From Ooceraea biroi (lineage: Eukaryota; Arthropoda; Insecta; Hymenoptera; Formicidae): a stretch of DNA of 64,000 nt. The stretch lies in NCBI RefSeq assembly GCF_003672135.1, contig NC_039518.1, forward strand, positions 2,418,001-2,482,000. The letters are read 5' to 3'. The notes beneath the pieces are model-generated. The model was given only the letters and a program-made list of their open reading frames with translations, was not told the DNA's origin and ran no database searches. Both the position numbers and the translations under genes were made by a program. This document shows, piece after piece, positions 10,911 through 23,600 of this stretch (position 1 is the first letter of the stretch; each line of letters begins with the position of its first letter).

Positions 10911-12235
10911 CTGCGGAGCCGAAGTACAGCATATTGCGTCTATCAGTTCAATTAGCACTGAGCTCGATTGGCTCGATTAGCGCTTAACGATTTTATATTA
11001 TTTCGTGGCAATCTATACGTGGTTGATTGCAACGTGAACTGCGTGCCTCGTCTCCTGTAGCTGACGTACATCGGAAACAGCTGTCGAGTTTCCATCGTCT
11101 TCTTCGTCGTCGTTGTCGCTGTTGTTGATCCTCGCGACATCCTTCCCGCAGGGAAGATTGATTAATCCGCGGCGGAGAAGGTGGTCCACCCGGAGCCGAG
11201 TAGTTTAGCGCGTCGTGGGAGAACGAACGCGCCTCTCGCAGGTTCTCGAACGCCTCACGCAGATCTTGAACATCTTGAACACCTCGAGAAACACAAAATT
11301 CAGTGTAATATCATTCGGTACCTCCTGGTTTCCTCGGTATTACCTGATGCTCCTTCAACATTATCGACATTGGTCGCTCGTTGTACGTTTTCATTCGAGA
11401 GGGTCGAAGCTGCTCCAAGAATCATGCTTTCATGGCCCTTATACGCTAAAACGAAATATATATACACACACACAGACATATACATGCATGTGTGCGAGTG
11501 TGTAATAATTTCAGAATCAATTCCAATCATTGGAATTTTATTGGAATTTAGAAAACGAAAAAAGTGTACATAAAAAGTAATTTCAACAAAAGCAAAAATA
11601 GTTGTTTCCTAAAATTATATAAAATTCCAATGATACTTGGAATATATATATAAAATATCATGGAACAAAAAAATTATCAATAACAGGCTATAAATTTGAA
11701 ATCTAATCTAATATAATCTGTTATCACGTTGAAAAATTTAGAAACTTGATGATAATATAATTACATTGTTCAAAGCTTGATAATAATGGAGTTTAATAAA
11801 TGCATTCATTATTTAAACCTGAACTATTATCTTATTTATTCGCGAAGCTTGACGATTTTCTCGAACTCTGCCATAATCGATCCCGTGAAACCAGGAGAGT
11901 CTCGCTTTTGAAATATCGACGATTTTGAAACAACGTTGGTGGACGGCGAATTTCATATTTCCCCCTGAGACTTGCAACAGTCATCGTTATTAATTTTACA
12001 TACTAATTTCGCATAACTACAGCTATTACTGCAGGCAGTTACGAACTGTATGGGAAAGGACGGAAAAGTAGGTTAAGTTGTGTGCGTATGCGCCGTACAT
12101 ATATCGCATATTTCACGAGATATGTTCTTCAACGCAACGCGTATAATTTCAAGTTTTACCCAACTTCGCCGTTCCATTACGTAACGTAACAATAAGCGCG
12201 TGCTCGTATTCGCATTTCATGTAGAGCGCAAACTA
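10911..12235. other. Intergenic; no gene recognised
   Basis: Contains a short CA repeat near 11463-11490 and AT-rich sequence from 11550 on. I see no domain-bearing ORF or RNA gene. Confidence 0.5.
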
Positions 12236-12783
12236 TACAGGGTGGGGCAATAACTATTACCACCTTAAATATCTTCGAATTTATAAGGTCCAGGGGAAAA
12301 TTTATGTAATCAAAATTATACGGTACGAAGGGGGCTAACATATGGCGATAATCATTTTTGTCCTGGTGGAGGCGCTTCGAAGATATCAAGGTCACCTTCA
12401 TTTTTTTTAATAGTTTCGGTATGTTTTTTTCCATCATTTTATAGAGGAGCTTAAAACAAGTACGGAACTCATGACACAAAATTATTGAACAAGATTAAAT
12501 GTAAATGAAAACGATAAAAAATACATTTTTATATTAAATGAAATTTACGTTCAAAAGATGTACGAAATGACGCTTTATTAGTATGTTTTGTCGGAATGTT
12601 TTGATTTTGGCATTCCTCATAAATGAGGATCAACTTGTTCTTCAAACGGATACATCGATGAAAATAAATAGTGACGTAAACTTATTTCAATGAAAACAAA
12701 GACCCTTTGAAGGCCATCTTAATAAGTTCACAGGATAAGATAAACATAAAAAGTAGTATCGATAGATAAGTCAATCGTGCAAG

Positions 12784-14985
12784 ATGTATTCATTTGAAGA
12801 ACAAGTCGACGTGATGGAGAATGATCTCATTTATGGAGAATGTCAAACAAATTCAGTGAGAGCGCAAAATTTATACGCTGAACGGTATCCTAATCGCACT
12901 CAGCCTTCGCGTCGAACATTTAAAAATGTGTGTGATAAACTTAGACAAACCGGTAGCTTAAATACACGTAAAAGTGAGCGTGAAAAGCGAAAAACTAATG
13001 AAGGGAATGAAATTAGAGTTCTCACGATGGTGGCTCAAAGTCCGCACATTAGTTCGCGACAAATTGAACGAGAATCTGGTATTAATCGGAGGAGCGTACT
13101 CCGCATCTTGCATCATTAACAAGTTCCATCCATATCACCTCAGCCTTCACCAAGCATTACATGGAATGGACTTTGTAAATCGTGTTGAATTTTGCCAATG
13201 GGCTCAACAACAGATTCGAATCAATGACTCATTTTTCGATACAGTGTTATTTACTGATGAGCAACATTTACTAATCACGGGAATGTTAATTTACATAATA
13301 TGCATTTCTGGGCAGTGGAAAATCCTCATTGGCTGCGGCAGATTGAACACCAGAGACAATGGTCTTTGAATGTATGGTGTGGTATCCATAGATAACAAAA
13401 TTATTGGTCCTTATTTTATCGACGGACATCTAAATGGCAACAGCTACGCCAATTTTCTAGAGCATAACTTGGTTCATTTATTAGAAGTGTTGAGAAAACT
13501 AGTTTAAACTTCGCGCTAATTCTGCCCAATTGTCTCGGGAAGATTCGGGCATCAAATATCGATAGACAAATATCGGCACGACGAGACGCGCAGCGATGTA
13601 TTCGACCCTTTTTCTCACGCGACCGTTGTAGCGAGCGAACAAATAAGTGGATCCACTGGCGGATAGTTACTGGCGAATAGTTTACCGATATAGAATAAGG
13701 CGGATTTGTGCACAGATCTGAAAAACGAAAAAGGCGACTGATATCTGGAAGTCACGGAATCAATCGGACGAGTAGAAATTTTTCTTTAATTTGATTTATG
13801 AGATTCTTTGCTTGAACAAAGCATTGGCTAATTTTGTATCTTCTTTTCTTGTGACTTTGAGGTTCACACGTATATTTTCTTGCTTATTTGTATGTGATTG
13901 ATATATAATTATTTGAAACTGTTTGAATGTATTGTTACATATTTTTCGTAATTATATATACAGGGTGGCCCATTTTAATTTATACAGTCGATTTTTTAAA
14001 AAACTAAAAGAGATACGAAAAAATGTTTCAGACAGACATGTCACGATTTCGAGGGGGTCATAAGATGATACCATTGGTTTGACCTAGAATAGTCGTTTGA
14101 AGGTCACGCAAAGATCACCTTCAATTTCTTAAATTGAAACCCCAACTTTTATTGCAGATTCTTATTCTCCATCGAAAAGTAAGTAACTTTCGTCTGAAAC
14201 ATTTTTCCGAAAAATGTCATCTTATGTCCTTAAAATGTCCTCAAAACTCATCTTGAAGATCATTTTAAGGACACAAGATGACATTTTTCGGAAAAATGTT
14301 TCAGACAAAAGTTACATACTTTTCGATGGAGAATAAGAATCTGCAATAAAAGTTGGGGTTTCAATTTAAGAAATTGAAGGTGATCTTCGCGTGACCTTCA
14401 AACGACTATTCAAGGTCAAATCAATGGTATCATCTTATGTCCCCCTCGAAATCGTGACATGTTTGTCTGAAACATTTTTTCGTATCTCTTTTAGTGTTTT
14501 AAAAAATCGACTGTATAAATTAAAATGGGCCACCCTGTATATATGCATTTTCTTTTGTTTATTGAAATACTGAACACATTTATTTATACCTTATCTCGCA
14601 CATTTGTAAAGGGAAATAATCAAATTTCAACAAGAAGACCTGCCTTTAATCACACGACGAACAATGTGGTACCAGCATGATGGATGCCCTGCTCGTTTTT
14701 CATTAGTTGCGAGAAATAAACTTAATGAAAAATTTGCAACTCGCTGGATTGGGCGTGGAGGTCCTGTAGGGTGGCCAGCTCGTTCACCAGACTTGACACC
14801 ACTGGATTTCTTTTTATGGGGAACCCTAAAAGACATGGTCTACACCTCAAATCATGCGACAACGGATCATTGAAGCCTGTGCGTCAATAGCTCCCGACGT
14901 TATTAGAAGAGCAAGCCAATCAGTGATCAGAAGAATCCAGTGTTGTATTGATAGTAATGGCCATCACTTCGAACACCTTTTATAA
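12784..14985 (+). pseudogene. Transposase with DUF4817 HTH, interrupted
   Basis: It begins MYSFEEQVDVMENDLIYGE at 12784, a DUF4817-like N-terminal helix-turn-helix, followed by a second HTH (SSRQIERESGINRRSVLRI) up to 13119. After a frame break come the catalytic parts: FFDTVLFTDEQH, then WSLNVW near 13360 and IIGPYFIDGHLNGNSYANFL. The coding sequence is then split by about 1.1 kb (roughly 13495-14630, including a MITE). It resumes with MWYQHDGCPARFSL, SPDLTPLDFFLWGTLKDMVY and a C-terminal tail ending at 14985. Family features are those of Tc1/mariner-IS630 DDE enzymes. Inactive as written. Confidence 0.85.
13959..14539. mobile_element. Palindromic MITE, CAGGGTGGCC family (short form)
   Basis: TA-flanked, 580 bp, same termini and subterminal sequence as 4389-5249 but without the central 280 bp. 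It lies within the decayed transposase of the surrounding element. Confidence 0.9.
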
Positions 14986-15307
14986 ACATTAATAATAAAA
15001 TAAGAGATAAAACGTCACGTAATAAAATAACATAGCTTCATTTAAAAAAATGTATTTTTTATCGTTTTCATTTACATTTAATCTTGTTCAATAATTTTGT
15101 GTCATGAGTTCCGTACTTGTTTTAAGCTCCTCTATGAAATTATGGAAAAAAACATACCGAACCCATTAAAAAAAATGAAGGTGACCTTGGTATCTTCGAA
15201 GCGCCTCCACCAGGACAAAAATGATTATCGCCATATGTTAGCCCCCTTCGTACCGTATAATTTTGATTACATAAATTTTCCTCTGGACCTTATAAATTCG
15301 AAGATAT

Positions 15308-17324
15308 TTAAGGGGGGAGCCTGCTTTAGAACGCTGAAAATAAGGTATATTTTACGAATTGTTTTTCGAGAAACTATACAGCGGATCATTATAAAACTTT
15401 GATGCATTTATTAGTACATGTTTAAAGATAAAACAAATTATTTTTTATTTGAATATATCGCCTGTAGAGGTCGTCCTGGAGGCATCTTAGTGCAGCCGGC
15501 ATTGTAAATTGGTGAGCATTCTCCTGCCTCCAAATTTCGTCTAAACTGAAAAATTGAAATGTGTTCTCGTTATTTATGAATTCCCATCGTCGATGAACCA
15601 AAGAGAGAAGAAAAAAGTTGAAAAGTGCCAAAATGGTGGAGCTTAGAACACAAAAGTACGATTTTTAGGCAAAGTTGTTGAACTTTTTCATGCAAAAGTA
15701 ATTGTTTAATTTAATGTTTTTATGAATATTAAAGGTTCATCGACGATGGGAATTCATAAATAACGAGAACATATTTCAATTTTTCAGTTTGGACGAAATT
15801 TAGAGGCAGGAGAATGCTCACCAATTTACAATGCCGGCTGCACTAAGATGCCTCCAGGACGACCTCTACAGGCGATACATTCAAATAAAAAAATAATTTT
15901 TTTATCTTTAAACATGTACTAATAAATGCATCAAAGTTTTATAATGATCCGCTGTATAGTTTCTCCAAAACAATTCGTAAAATTATACCTTATTTTCAAC
16001 GTTCTAAAGCAGGCTCCGCCCTTAAGGGGATCCTGGAGTCGTCTGTATTACCGGCGGAATTCGTCGATCTTACTGTACTAATTACTCTTTAATGATTGTA
16101 TAGAATGAAAAATCCTTCTCCACGATTAAAGTATACAAAGAAATATACCGAGCGAAACTCGACTTTATGTTAAAACCGACAAAACAAATTTACAGTTTTA
16201 TTATCGGCTTATTGTGACGTCACCTCGTACATTAATGTTCTTAATATAAATGTTTTGCAGTTCGTGTGGCCAAAATTCGATAATCGCAAGGACGGAACAA
16301 AATGAAAGAATATGGGGAAGCTTTTAGAAATGAGTTTAGAAGCCTAGCGTAAAAGTAATTAGTGCAGAAAGATTCGTGATCATTTCGTGCCTACGTATGC
16401 CTGTGAAATCGTGGCTGAATAAAAAATTGTGATTTTTTTCCGTTTGGAAAGTTAAGTCCTGCTTTTCACATTACATTATTGTGTGTACTTTCATCGTGGA
16501 AAAGGATTTTTCATTCTGTGAATTCAATAAAAAGAAAATGCAGGAAAATCATCGATTCCGCCGGTAATTCAGACGCCGCGACGGAGTTCACTGGCCACTT
16601 CAGGATCCCCTTAAGGGGGGAGCCTGCATTAGAACGCTGAAAATAAGGTATATTTTACGAATTGTTTTTCGAGAAACTATACAGCGGATCATTATAAAAC
16701 TTTGATGCATTTATTAGTACATGTTTAAAGATAAAAAAATTATTTTTTGATTTGAATATATCGCTTGTAGAGGTCGTCCTGGAGAAATCTTAGTGCAGCC
16801 GCGTCGCCGGCATCGCAAATTGGTGAGCATTCTCCTGCCTCCGAATTTCGTCTAAACTGAAAAATTGAAATACGTTCTCGTTATTTATGAGTTCCCATCG
16901 TCGATGAACCAAAGAGAGAAGAAAAAAGTTGAAAAGTACCAAAATGGTGGAGCTTAGAACACAAAAGTACGATTTTTAGGCAAAGTTGTTGAACTTTTTC
17001 ATGCAAAAGTAATGTTTTTATGAATATTAAAGGTTCATCGACGATGGGAATTCATAAATAACGAGAAAATATTTCAATTTTTCAGTTTGGATGAAATTTG
17101 GGGGCAGGAGAATGCTCACCAATTTACAATGCCGGCTGCACTAAGATGCCTCCAGGACGACCTCTACAGGCGATACATTCAAATCAAAAAATAATTTTGT
17201 TTATCTTTAAACATGTACTAATAAATGCATCAAAGTTTTATAATGATCCGCTGTATAGTTTCTCCAAAAAAAATTCGTAAAATTATACCTTATTTTCAAC
17301 GTTCTAAAGCAGGCTCCCCCTTAA
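15308..17324. mobile_element. TTAA-flanked composite: palindrome C1, element M, palindrome C2 (copy 1)
   Basis: C1 (15312-16021) and C2 (16615-17320) are 700-bp palindromes with termini GGGGGGAGCCTGC or close variants and their complement. M (16026-16610) has imperfect inverted ends GGGGATCCTG. All four boundaries are TTAA, the piggyBac-type target. The outer TTAA pair sits inside the terminal repeat of the host transposon, restoring its sequence when removed. Repeated short ORFs in the palindromes (for example ending LQAIHSNQK) are inverted-repeat by-products. No transposase is encoded. Confidence 0.88.
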
Positions 17325-17353
17325 GGTGGTAATAGTTATTGCCCCACCCTGTA

Positions 17354-17654
17354 TAACTATTGCATAAAATATAATTAAAAACTACGATATACAGGAGAGG
17401 AAAGTTGGAAAATCCTATACGAAAAACATGCGTTGCCTGGACGGAAAGCGCGTAGTGCGGGTCCCGCACACACGCACACGTAGATTGGTTACGGCGGACA
17501 CTGTGCGGCGCTGCGTCGAGCCTCGAGCGTGCGCGCCGACGCCATTACGGGAGCGCTATGCGCGAACGAGTGCGAACGACGAGCAGACATCGGCTCGGCG
17601 CGGCGAGGAGACGAGGAGACGAAGGCGTGGCGAGGCGAGACGAGAACAGCCGAA
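17354..17654 (+). promoter_or_regulatory. Deaf1 5' region and probable 5' UTR
   Basis: About 300 bp between the right end of the DUF4817 transposon and the Deaf1 start codon. It is AT-rich to 17430, then strongly GC/CpG-rich (17440-17650), like a CpG-rich first exon. No TATA box was seen. The promoter therefore lies next to, or in, transposon-derived DNA. Confidence 0.45.
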
Positions 17655-20600
17655 ATGGAGGAGAGCCAAACATCGGAAAGTGTCGCCGTGCTACCGGACA
17701 TGTCCGAACCGTTGACGAGCGAGACCGAGGAGGCGACCACGCTGACGAGCGAGCACGAGGCGCATCCCGTCGCGGTTACGACGAGCGTCACTGCAGTGCC
17801 GGGCGTATCGGGTGTTTCCGGAGTCGGCGTGCCGGTTTCTCTGCCCGTGGGTTCTATCATCGGCGTAGCCAACTCGACCAATGGCACCACCTTCAACGTC
17901 ATCACCTCGGATCAGCTGCAGGTACATCCGTAGCGCCGAGATACACGCGCCAGGGCCCCCTCATCGGCCGTATCGCCTAGGGAAGAATCTTCGCGAAGCG
18001 AGCGCACGATCGATTGCGATGGCGTGCCGTTTTTCCCGCTTTTTACGCGCTTTTCACGCTGCCGATGACGACGATGATGATGATGCGACGCGTGCGAGTG
18101 CGCCTGTCATCGCGCGGTACGGGCTTGCCCGGCGCGAGGGCAATTGTGGAAGCGTGCCATCTCCTCGGTGATGTTTACGATACGTCGTCAATCGATTCGT
18201 AGCAGGTTCTTTGGTGATTTTAATCGTGTTTGAGACTGAGACTCAAGTCACGTTGTAGTTTCAAGTATTGTTTTGAATCTTTTTCTCAGTTTTTTTAAAT
18301 ATTAAGTTCATAGATGATTATAATAGGGAAAATATTCATTTTTCCAGTTGGCATAATTTTGAAAGTAATGCTTCATTTAAACCGCATTCATATGATGCTA
18401 ACACTCACAGGCTGTTTTCAAAAAGAAAGTAACTTTGTTCAATCTTTCATGTCTAAAAATGGAATCAAAGTTTTCATATATGTGTTTATTCTCCAAAAGG
18501 GAAAAACCTGTGCAAGTCTAAAAGTTTCTGTTAAGGCGAAGATGCTTTAAACTGCGGATTGTCAATTTTGTACTAATTCGATCTGAGATTTTAATGGAAA
18601 ATCCTCCCACGATTAAGATACAAAATAACGAGCAATCGATTATGTTAAACGACAAAACAAATTTACATATTATCGGCTATTTGACGTACCTCGAATTAAG
18701 TCTTAAATAATGTTTCAGTGTTGCAAATTCGATATCGCAAGGACGGAACAAATGAAAGAATATGACCATTTTGAAATGATAACAGGCGACGAAAATGATC
18801 GTCTACAAAACGTCAACGAAAAGATCGTGAGCAACGTGATGAACCTGCTCGAAGCACTTGAAAAGCGGATATTCACCAAAGAAGATTAGCTGTCATCTGG
18901 TGGACTGTGTATTTTGACTGCTTGCAAGGAATCAAACATTCATTCAGACGTATACTGTCGCACGGATTGCCATCAAACAGAACGTCGAGAATTGGTGAAT
19001 CGCAAAGGTGTTGTGTTTCACCATGATAACGCTAGACCACGTACAAGTTTGGTCACTCGTGAAAAATTGTTGCAGCTTGGATGGGACGTGTTACCACATC
19101 CACCATATTCGCCAGACCTGGCACCATCAGATTACCATTCGTTTCGTTCTTTGCAAAATGCCTTGAATGGTAAAACCTTGACTGCTGATGAGGATATCAA
19201 ATCGTTGTTGGAATTGTTTTTTGCTGAAAAAGATAAGAACTGTTTTGAGCGCGGAATCATGAAGTTGCCTGAAAAATGGCAAAAGATAATCAAACAAAAT
19301 GGACAATATATTGTTTCATAGGATTTTTGTTTCTCATGAAACATTCGCCTTTTATTTATATAAAAAAAAACGCAATTACTTTTGGCCAACCCAATATATG
19401 GCGAAGATGCTTTAAAACTGCGGCAGTGTCAAAATTGGTTTGCTAAATTTCGATCTGCAGATTTTAATGTGAAAGATGCACCACGCTCAGGTAGGCCAAT
19501 CGAAATTGATGATGGCAAAATAAAGGCACTGATCGATTCGAATCAGCGTTTAACGACACGAGAGATTGCTGAGAATCTTAACATATCGAAATCGAGTGTT
19601 GAGAACCATTTAAAACGACTTGGATACATCGATATTTGGGTACCACATGAGCTCAAAGAAATTCATCTCACTAAGCGTATTGACATCTGCGATTCTCTTT
19701 TGAAACGTGAGGAAAATGATCGATTTTTGAAACGTATGATAACAGGCGACGAAAAATCGATCGTCTACAACAACGTCAAACGAAAACGATCGTGGAGCAA
19801 GCGTGATGAACCTGCTGAAAGCACTTGAAAAGCAGATATTCACCAAAGAAAGATTATGCTGTCAGTCTGGTGGGACTGTGTATTTTGAGCTGTTTGCAAG
19901 GAATCAAACCATTCATTCAGACGTATACTGTCGTCAACTGGATTGCCATCAAACAGAAACGTCGAGAATTGGTGAATCGCAAAGGTGTTGTGTTTCACCA
20001 TGATAACGCTAGACCACGTACAAGTTTGGTCACTCGTGAAAAATTGTTGCAGCTTGGATGGGATGTGTTACCACATCCACCATATTCGCCAGACCTGGCA
20101 CCATCAGATTACCATTCGTTTCGTTCTTTGCAAAATGCCTTGAATGGTAAAACCTTGACTGCTGATGAGGATATCAAATCGTTGTTGGAATTGTTTTTTG
20201 CTGAAAAAGATAAGAACTGTTTTGAGCGCGGAATCATGAAGTTGCCTGAAAAATGGCAAAAGATAATCAAACAAAATGGACAATATATTGTTTCATAGGA
20301 TTTTTGTTTCTCATGAAACATTCGCCTTTTATTTATATAAAAAAAAACGCAATTACTTTTTGGCCAACCCAATATATGGCGAAGATGCTTTAAAACTGCG
20401 GCAGTGTCAAAATTGGTTTACTAAATTTCGATCTGCAGATTTTAATGTGAAAGATGCACCACGCTCAGGAAGGCCAATCGAAATTGATGATGACAAAATA
20501 AAGGCACTGATCGATTCCAATCGGCGTTTAACGACCTGAGAGATTGCTGAGAATCTTAACATATCGAAATCGAGTGTTGAAAACCATTTGAAACGACTTG

Positions 20601-23600
20601 GATACATTAGTAAGCTCGATATTTGGGTACCACGTGAGCTCAAAGAAATTCATCTCACTAAGCGTATTGACATCTGCGATTCTCTTTTGAAACGTGAGGA
20701 AAATGACCCATTTTTGAAACGTATGATAACAGGCGACGAAAAATGGATCATCTACAACAACGTCAAACGAAAACGATCGTGGAGCAAGCGTGATGAACCT
20801 GCTCGAAGCACTTGAAAAGCGGATATTCACCAAAGAAAGATTATGCTGTCAGTCTGGTGGGACTGTGTATTTTGAGCTGCTTGCAAGGAATCAAACCATT
20901 CATTCAGACGTATACTGTCGTCAACTGGATTGCCATCAAACAGAAACGTCGAGAATTGGTGAATCGCAAAGGTGTTGTGTTTCACCATGATAACGCTAGA
21001 CCACGTAGAAGTTTGGTCACTCGTGAAAAATTGTTGCAGCTTGGATGGGATGTGTTACCACATCCACAATATTCGCCAGACCTGGCACCATCAGATTACC
21101 ATTCGTTTCGTTCTTTGCAAAATGCCTTGAATGGTAAAACCTTGACTGCTGATGAGGATATCAAATCGTTGTTGGAATTGTTTTTTGCTGAAAAAGATAA
21201 GAACTGTTTTGAGCGCGGAATCATGAAGTTGCCTGAAAAATGGCAAAAGATAATCAAACAAAATGGACAATATATTGTTTCATAGGGTTTTTGTTTCTCA
21301 TGAAACATTCGCCTTTTATTTATATAAAAAAAAACGCAATTACTTTTTGGCCAACCCAATATATGGCGAAGATGCTTTAAAACTGCGGCAGTGTCAAAAT
21401 TGGTTTACTAAATTTCGATCTGCAGATTTTAATGTGAAAGATGCACACGCTCAGGAAGGCCAATCGAAATTGATGATGACAAAATAAAGGCACTGATCGA
21501 TTCCAATCGGCGTTTAACGACCCGAGAGATTGCTGAGAATCTTAACATATCGAAATCGAGTGTTGAAAACCATTTGAAACGACTTGGATACATTAGTAAG
21601 CTCGATATTTGGGTACCACGTGAGCTCAAAGAAATTCATCTCACTAAGCGTATTGACATCTGCGATTCTCTTTCGAAACGTGAGGAAAATGATCCATTTT
21701 TGAAACGTATGATAACAGGCGACGAAAAATGGATCGTCTACAACAACGTCAAACGAAAAAGATCGTGGAGCAAGCGTGATGAACCTGCTCAAAGCACTTG
21801 AAAAGCAGATATTCACCAAAGAAAGATTATGCTGTCAGTCTGGTGGGACTTTAAAGGTATTGTGTATTTTGAGCTGCTTGCAAGGAATCAAACCATTCAT
21901 TCAGACGTATACTGTCGTCAACTGGATAAATTAAACGATGCCATCAAACAGAAACGTCGAGAATTGGTGAAGCGCAAAGGTGTTGTGTTTCACCATGATA
22001 ACGCTAGACCACGTACAAGTTTGGTCACTCGTGAAAAATTGTTGCAGCTTGGATGGGATGTGTTACCACATCCACCATATTCGCCAGACCTGGCACCATC
22101 AGATTACCATTCGTTTCGTTCTTTGCAAAACGCCTTGAATGGTAAAACCTTGACTGCTGATGAGGATATCAAATCGTTGTTGGAATTGTTTTTTGCTGAA
22201 AAAGATAAGAACTGTTTTGAGCGCGGAATCATGAAGTTGCCTGAAAAATGGCAAAAGATAATCAAACAAAATGGACAATATATTGTTTCATAAAGTTTTT
22301 GTTTCCCATGAAAAATTCGCCTTTTATTTATATAAAAAAAAACGCAATTACTTTTTGGCCAACCCAATAATTGTTAATCGTTAAAATACAGTAGCGTCGA
22401 AAAGTAAGAAGGAAACATAATGCCAACTATTAGATAAATATTAAGAATTAAATAGAATATACGTTAATTATATAACTGTGTGGTTTAGGTTATATAATTG
22501 TATTTTTCATTCGCAGCTGCCGGGGTCGGGGCAGTTCAAGCAGATGCTATGCGTGGATAATGGGTTCATTTGCGAACCCCGTCACGACAAGGACACGGAC
22601 CCCCTACGTTGGAATGGTGAGCTGAAGGCGACCCACATAGTGATCCAGAATAGCACTGACGAGACAGAGACGGAGCAGATACATGTCTCCGCGCCCGCTT
22701 CCCAACCAATCTACAGCTGGTCCGACTCGGCTAACCTGGCGGTCTTGCCCATCAGATGTAAGAACACGAATGCAGAGTTACACAAAAGCAGATTCGGCTC
22801 TGGCGGTAGGGGCCGATGCATCAAGCTAGGACAGAATTGGTACACGCCCAGTGAGTTTGAGGCTCTCTGTGGTAGGGCATCCAGCAAGGATTGGAAGCGA
22901 AGCATCAGATTCGGCGGCAGGAGCTTGCAGACCCTCATCGACGAGCAGATCTTGAAGCCACACGCCACTTCCTGCACCTGCGCGGCGTGCTGCGACGATG
23001 ACAGCGCAGTAAGTGCAGATAATCATGCTTGATGCGAAGTGAATTTCAGGTTTTAAACTACACACACGCGTGTACACACTGCTCATCTACTTAGACAGGA
23101 CCGGTGCGGTTGTTCACGCCGTACAAGCGCCGAAGGAGAGCTAGGGACCCGTCCGACGGCGAACCAGCGTCGCGCAAAATCAAAAGCGACAATTCCCGGG
23201 ACGGTAGCAACAACGACGAGAGCGGCGACGAGGTGGTCGTGTCCGACAAGGAGGTCTGGCCGCAGTTCGTCTCGACGGACGGGCTGGTTGTGCAGCAATC
23301 GCAGGAGCAAGATTCCGTCGTGCAGAACGTGCAGACGGAAAACGGTCAAGGCGACGACATTTTTAAGAAATTGGACGAGATGTCGAGTAAGATGATAAAG
23401 TTCGCCTACGAGTTCCGACGTACTCTGGAGGAGGTGAAGGAACTCAACAGACAGCAGAGGCGGGAACAGGCGTTGGTCGCGCAGCTTGGCGGTGGGCGGA
23501 CAGACGTGATCGAGACTGTTGGCCTGCAACCGGCGTCCGACGCGCATAACAAAAAAGTAAGAACTGCGGAGTAGTCTGAAATACAATGTTTCATTAAATA

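Larger units (their letters stand above)
12236..17353 (+). mobile_element. DUF4817/IS630-type DNA transposon with nested insertions
   Basis: Flanked by TA. Left end TACAGGGTGGGGCAATAACT at 12236; right end (complement) at 17333-17353. The body carries a decayed transposase. Two insertions are clear: a palindromic MITE at 13959-14539 and a TTAA-type composite at 15308-17324 that lies inside this element's right terminal repeat. A truncated copy of the same element at 32071-32766 confirms the undisturbed terminal sequence. Confidence 0.9.

Noticed and set aside
15422..15631. ORFs ending LQAIHSNQK / RYIQIKN in several places
   Set aside because: They fall inside the C palindromes on both strands and contain no domain; by-products of inverted repeats.
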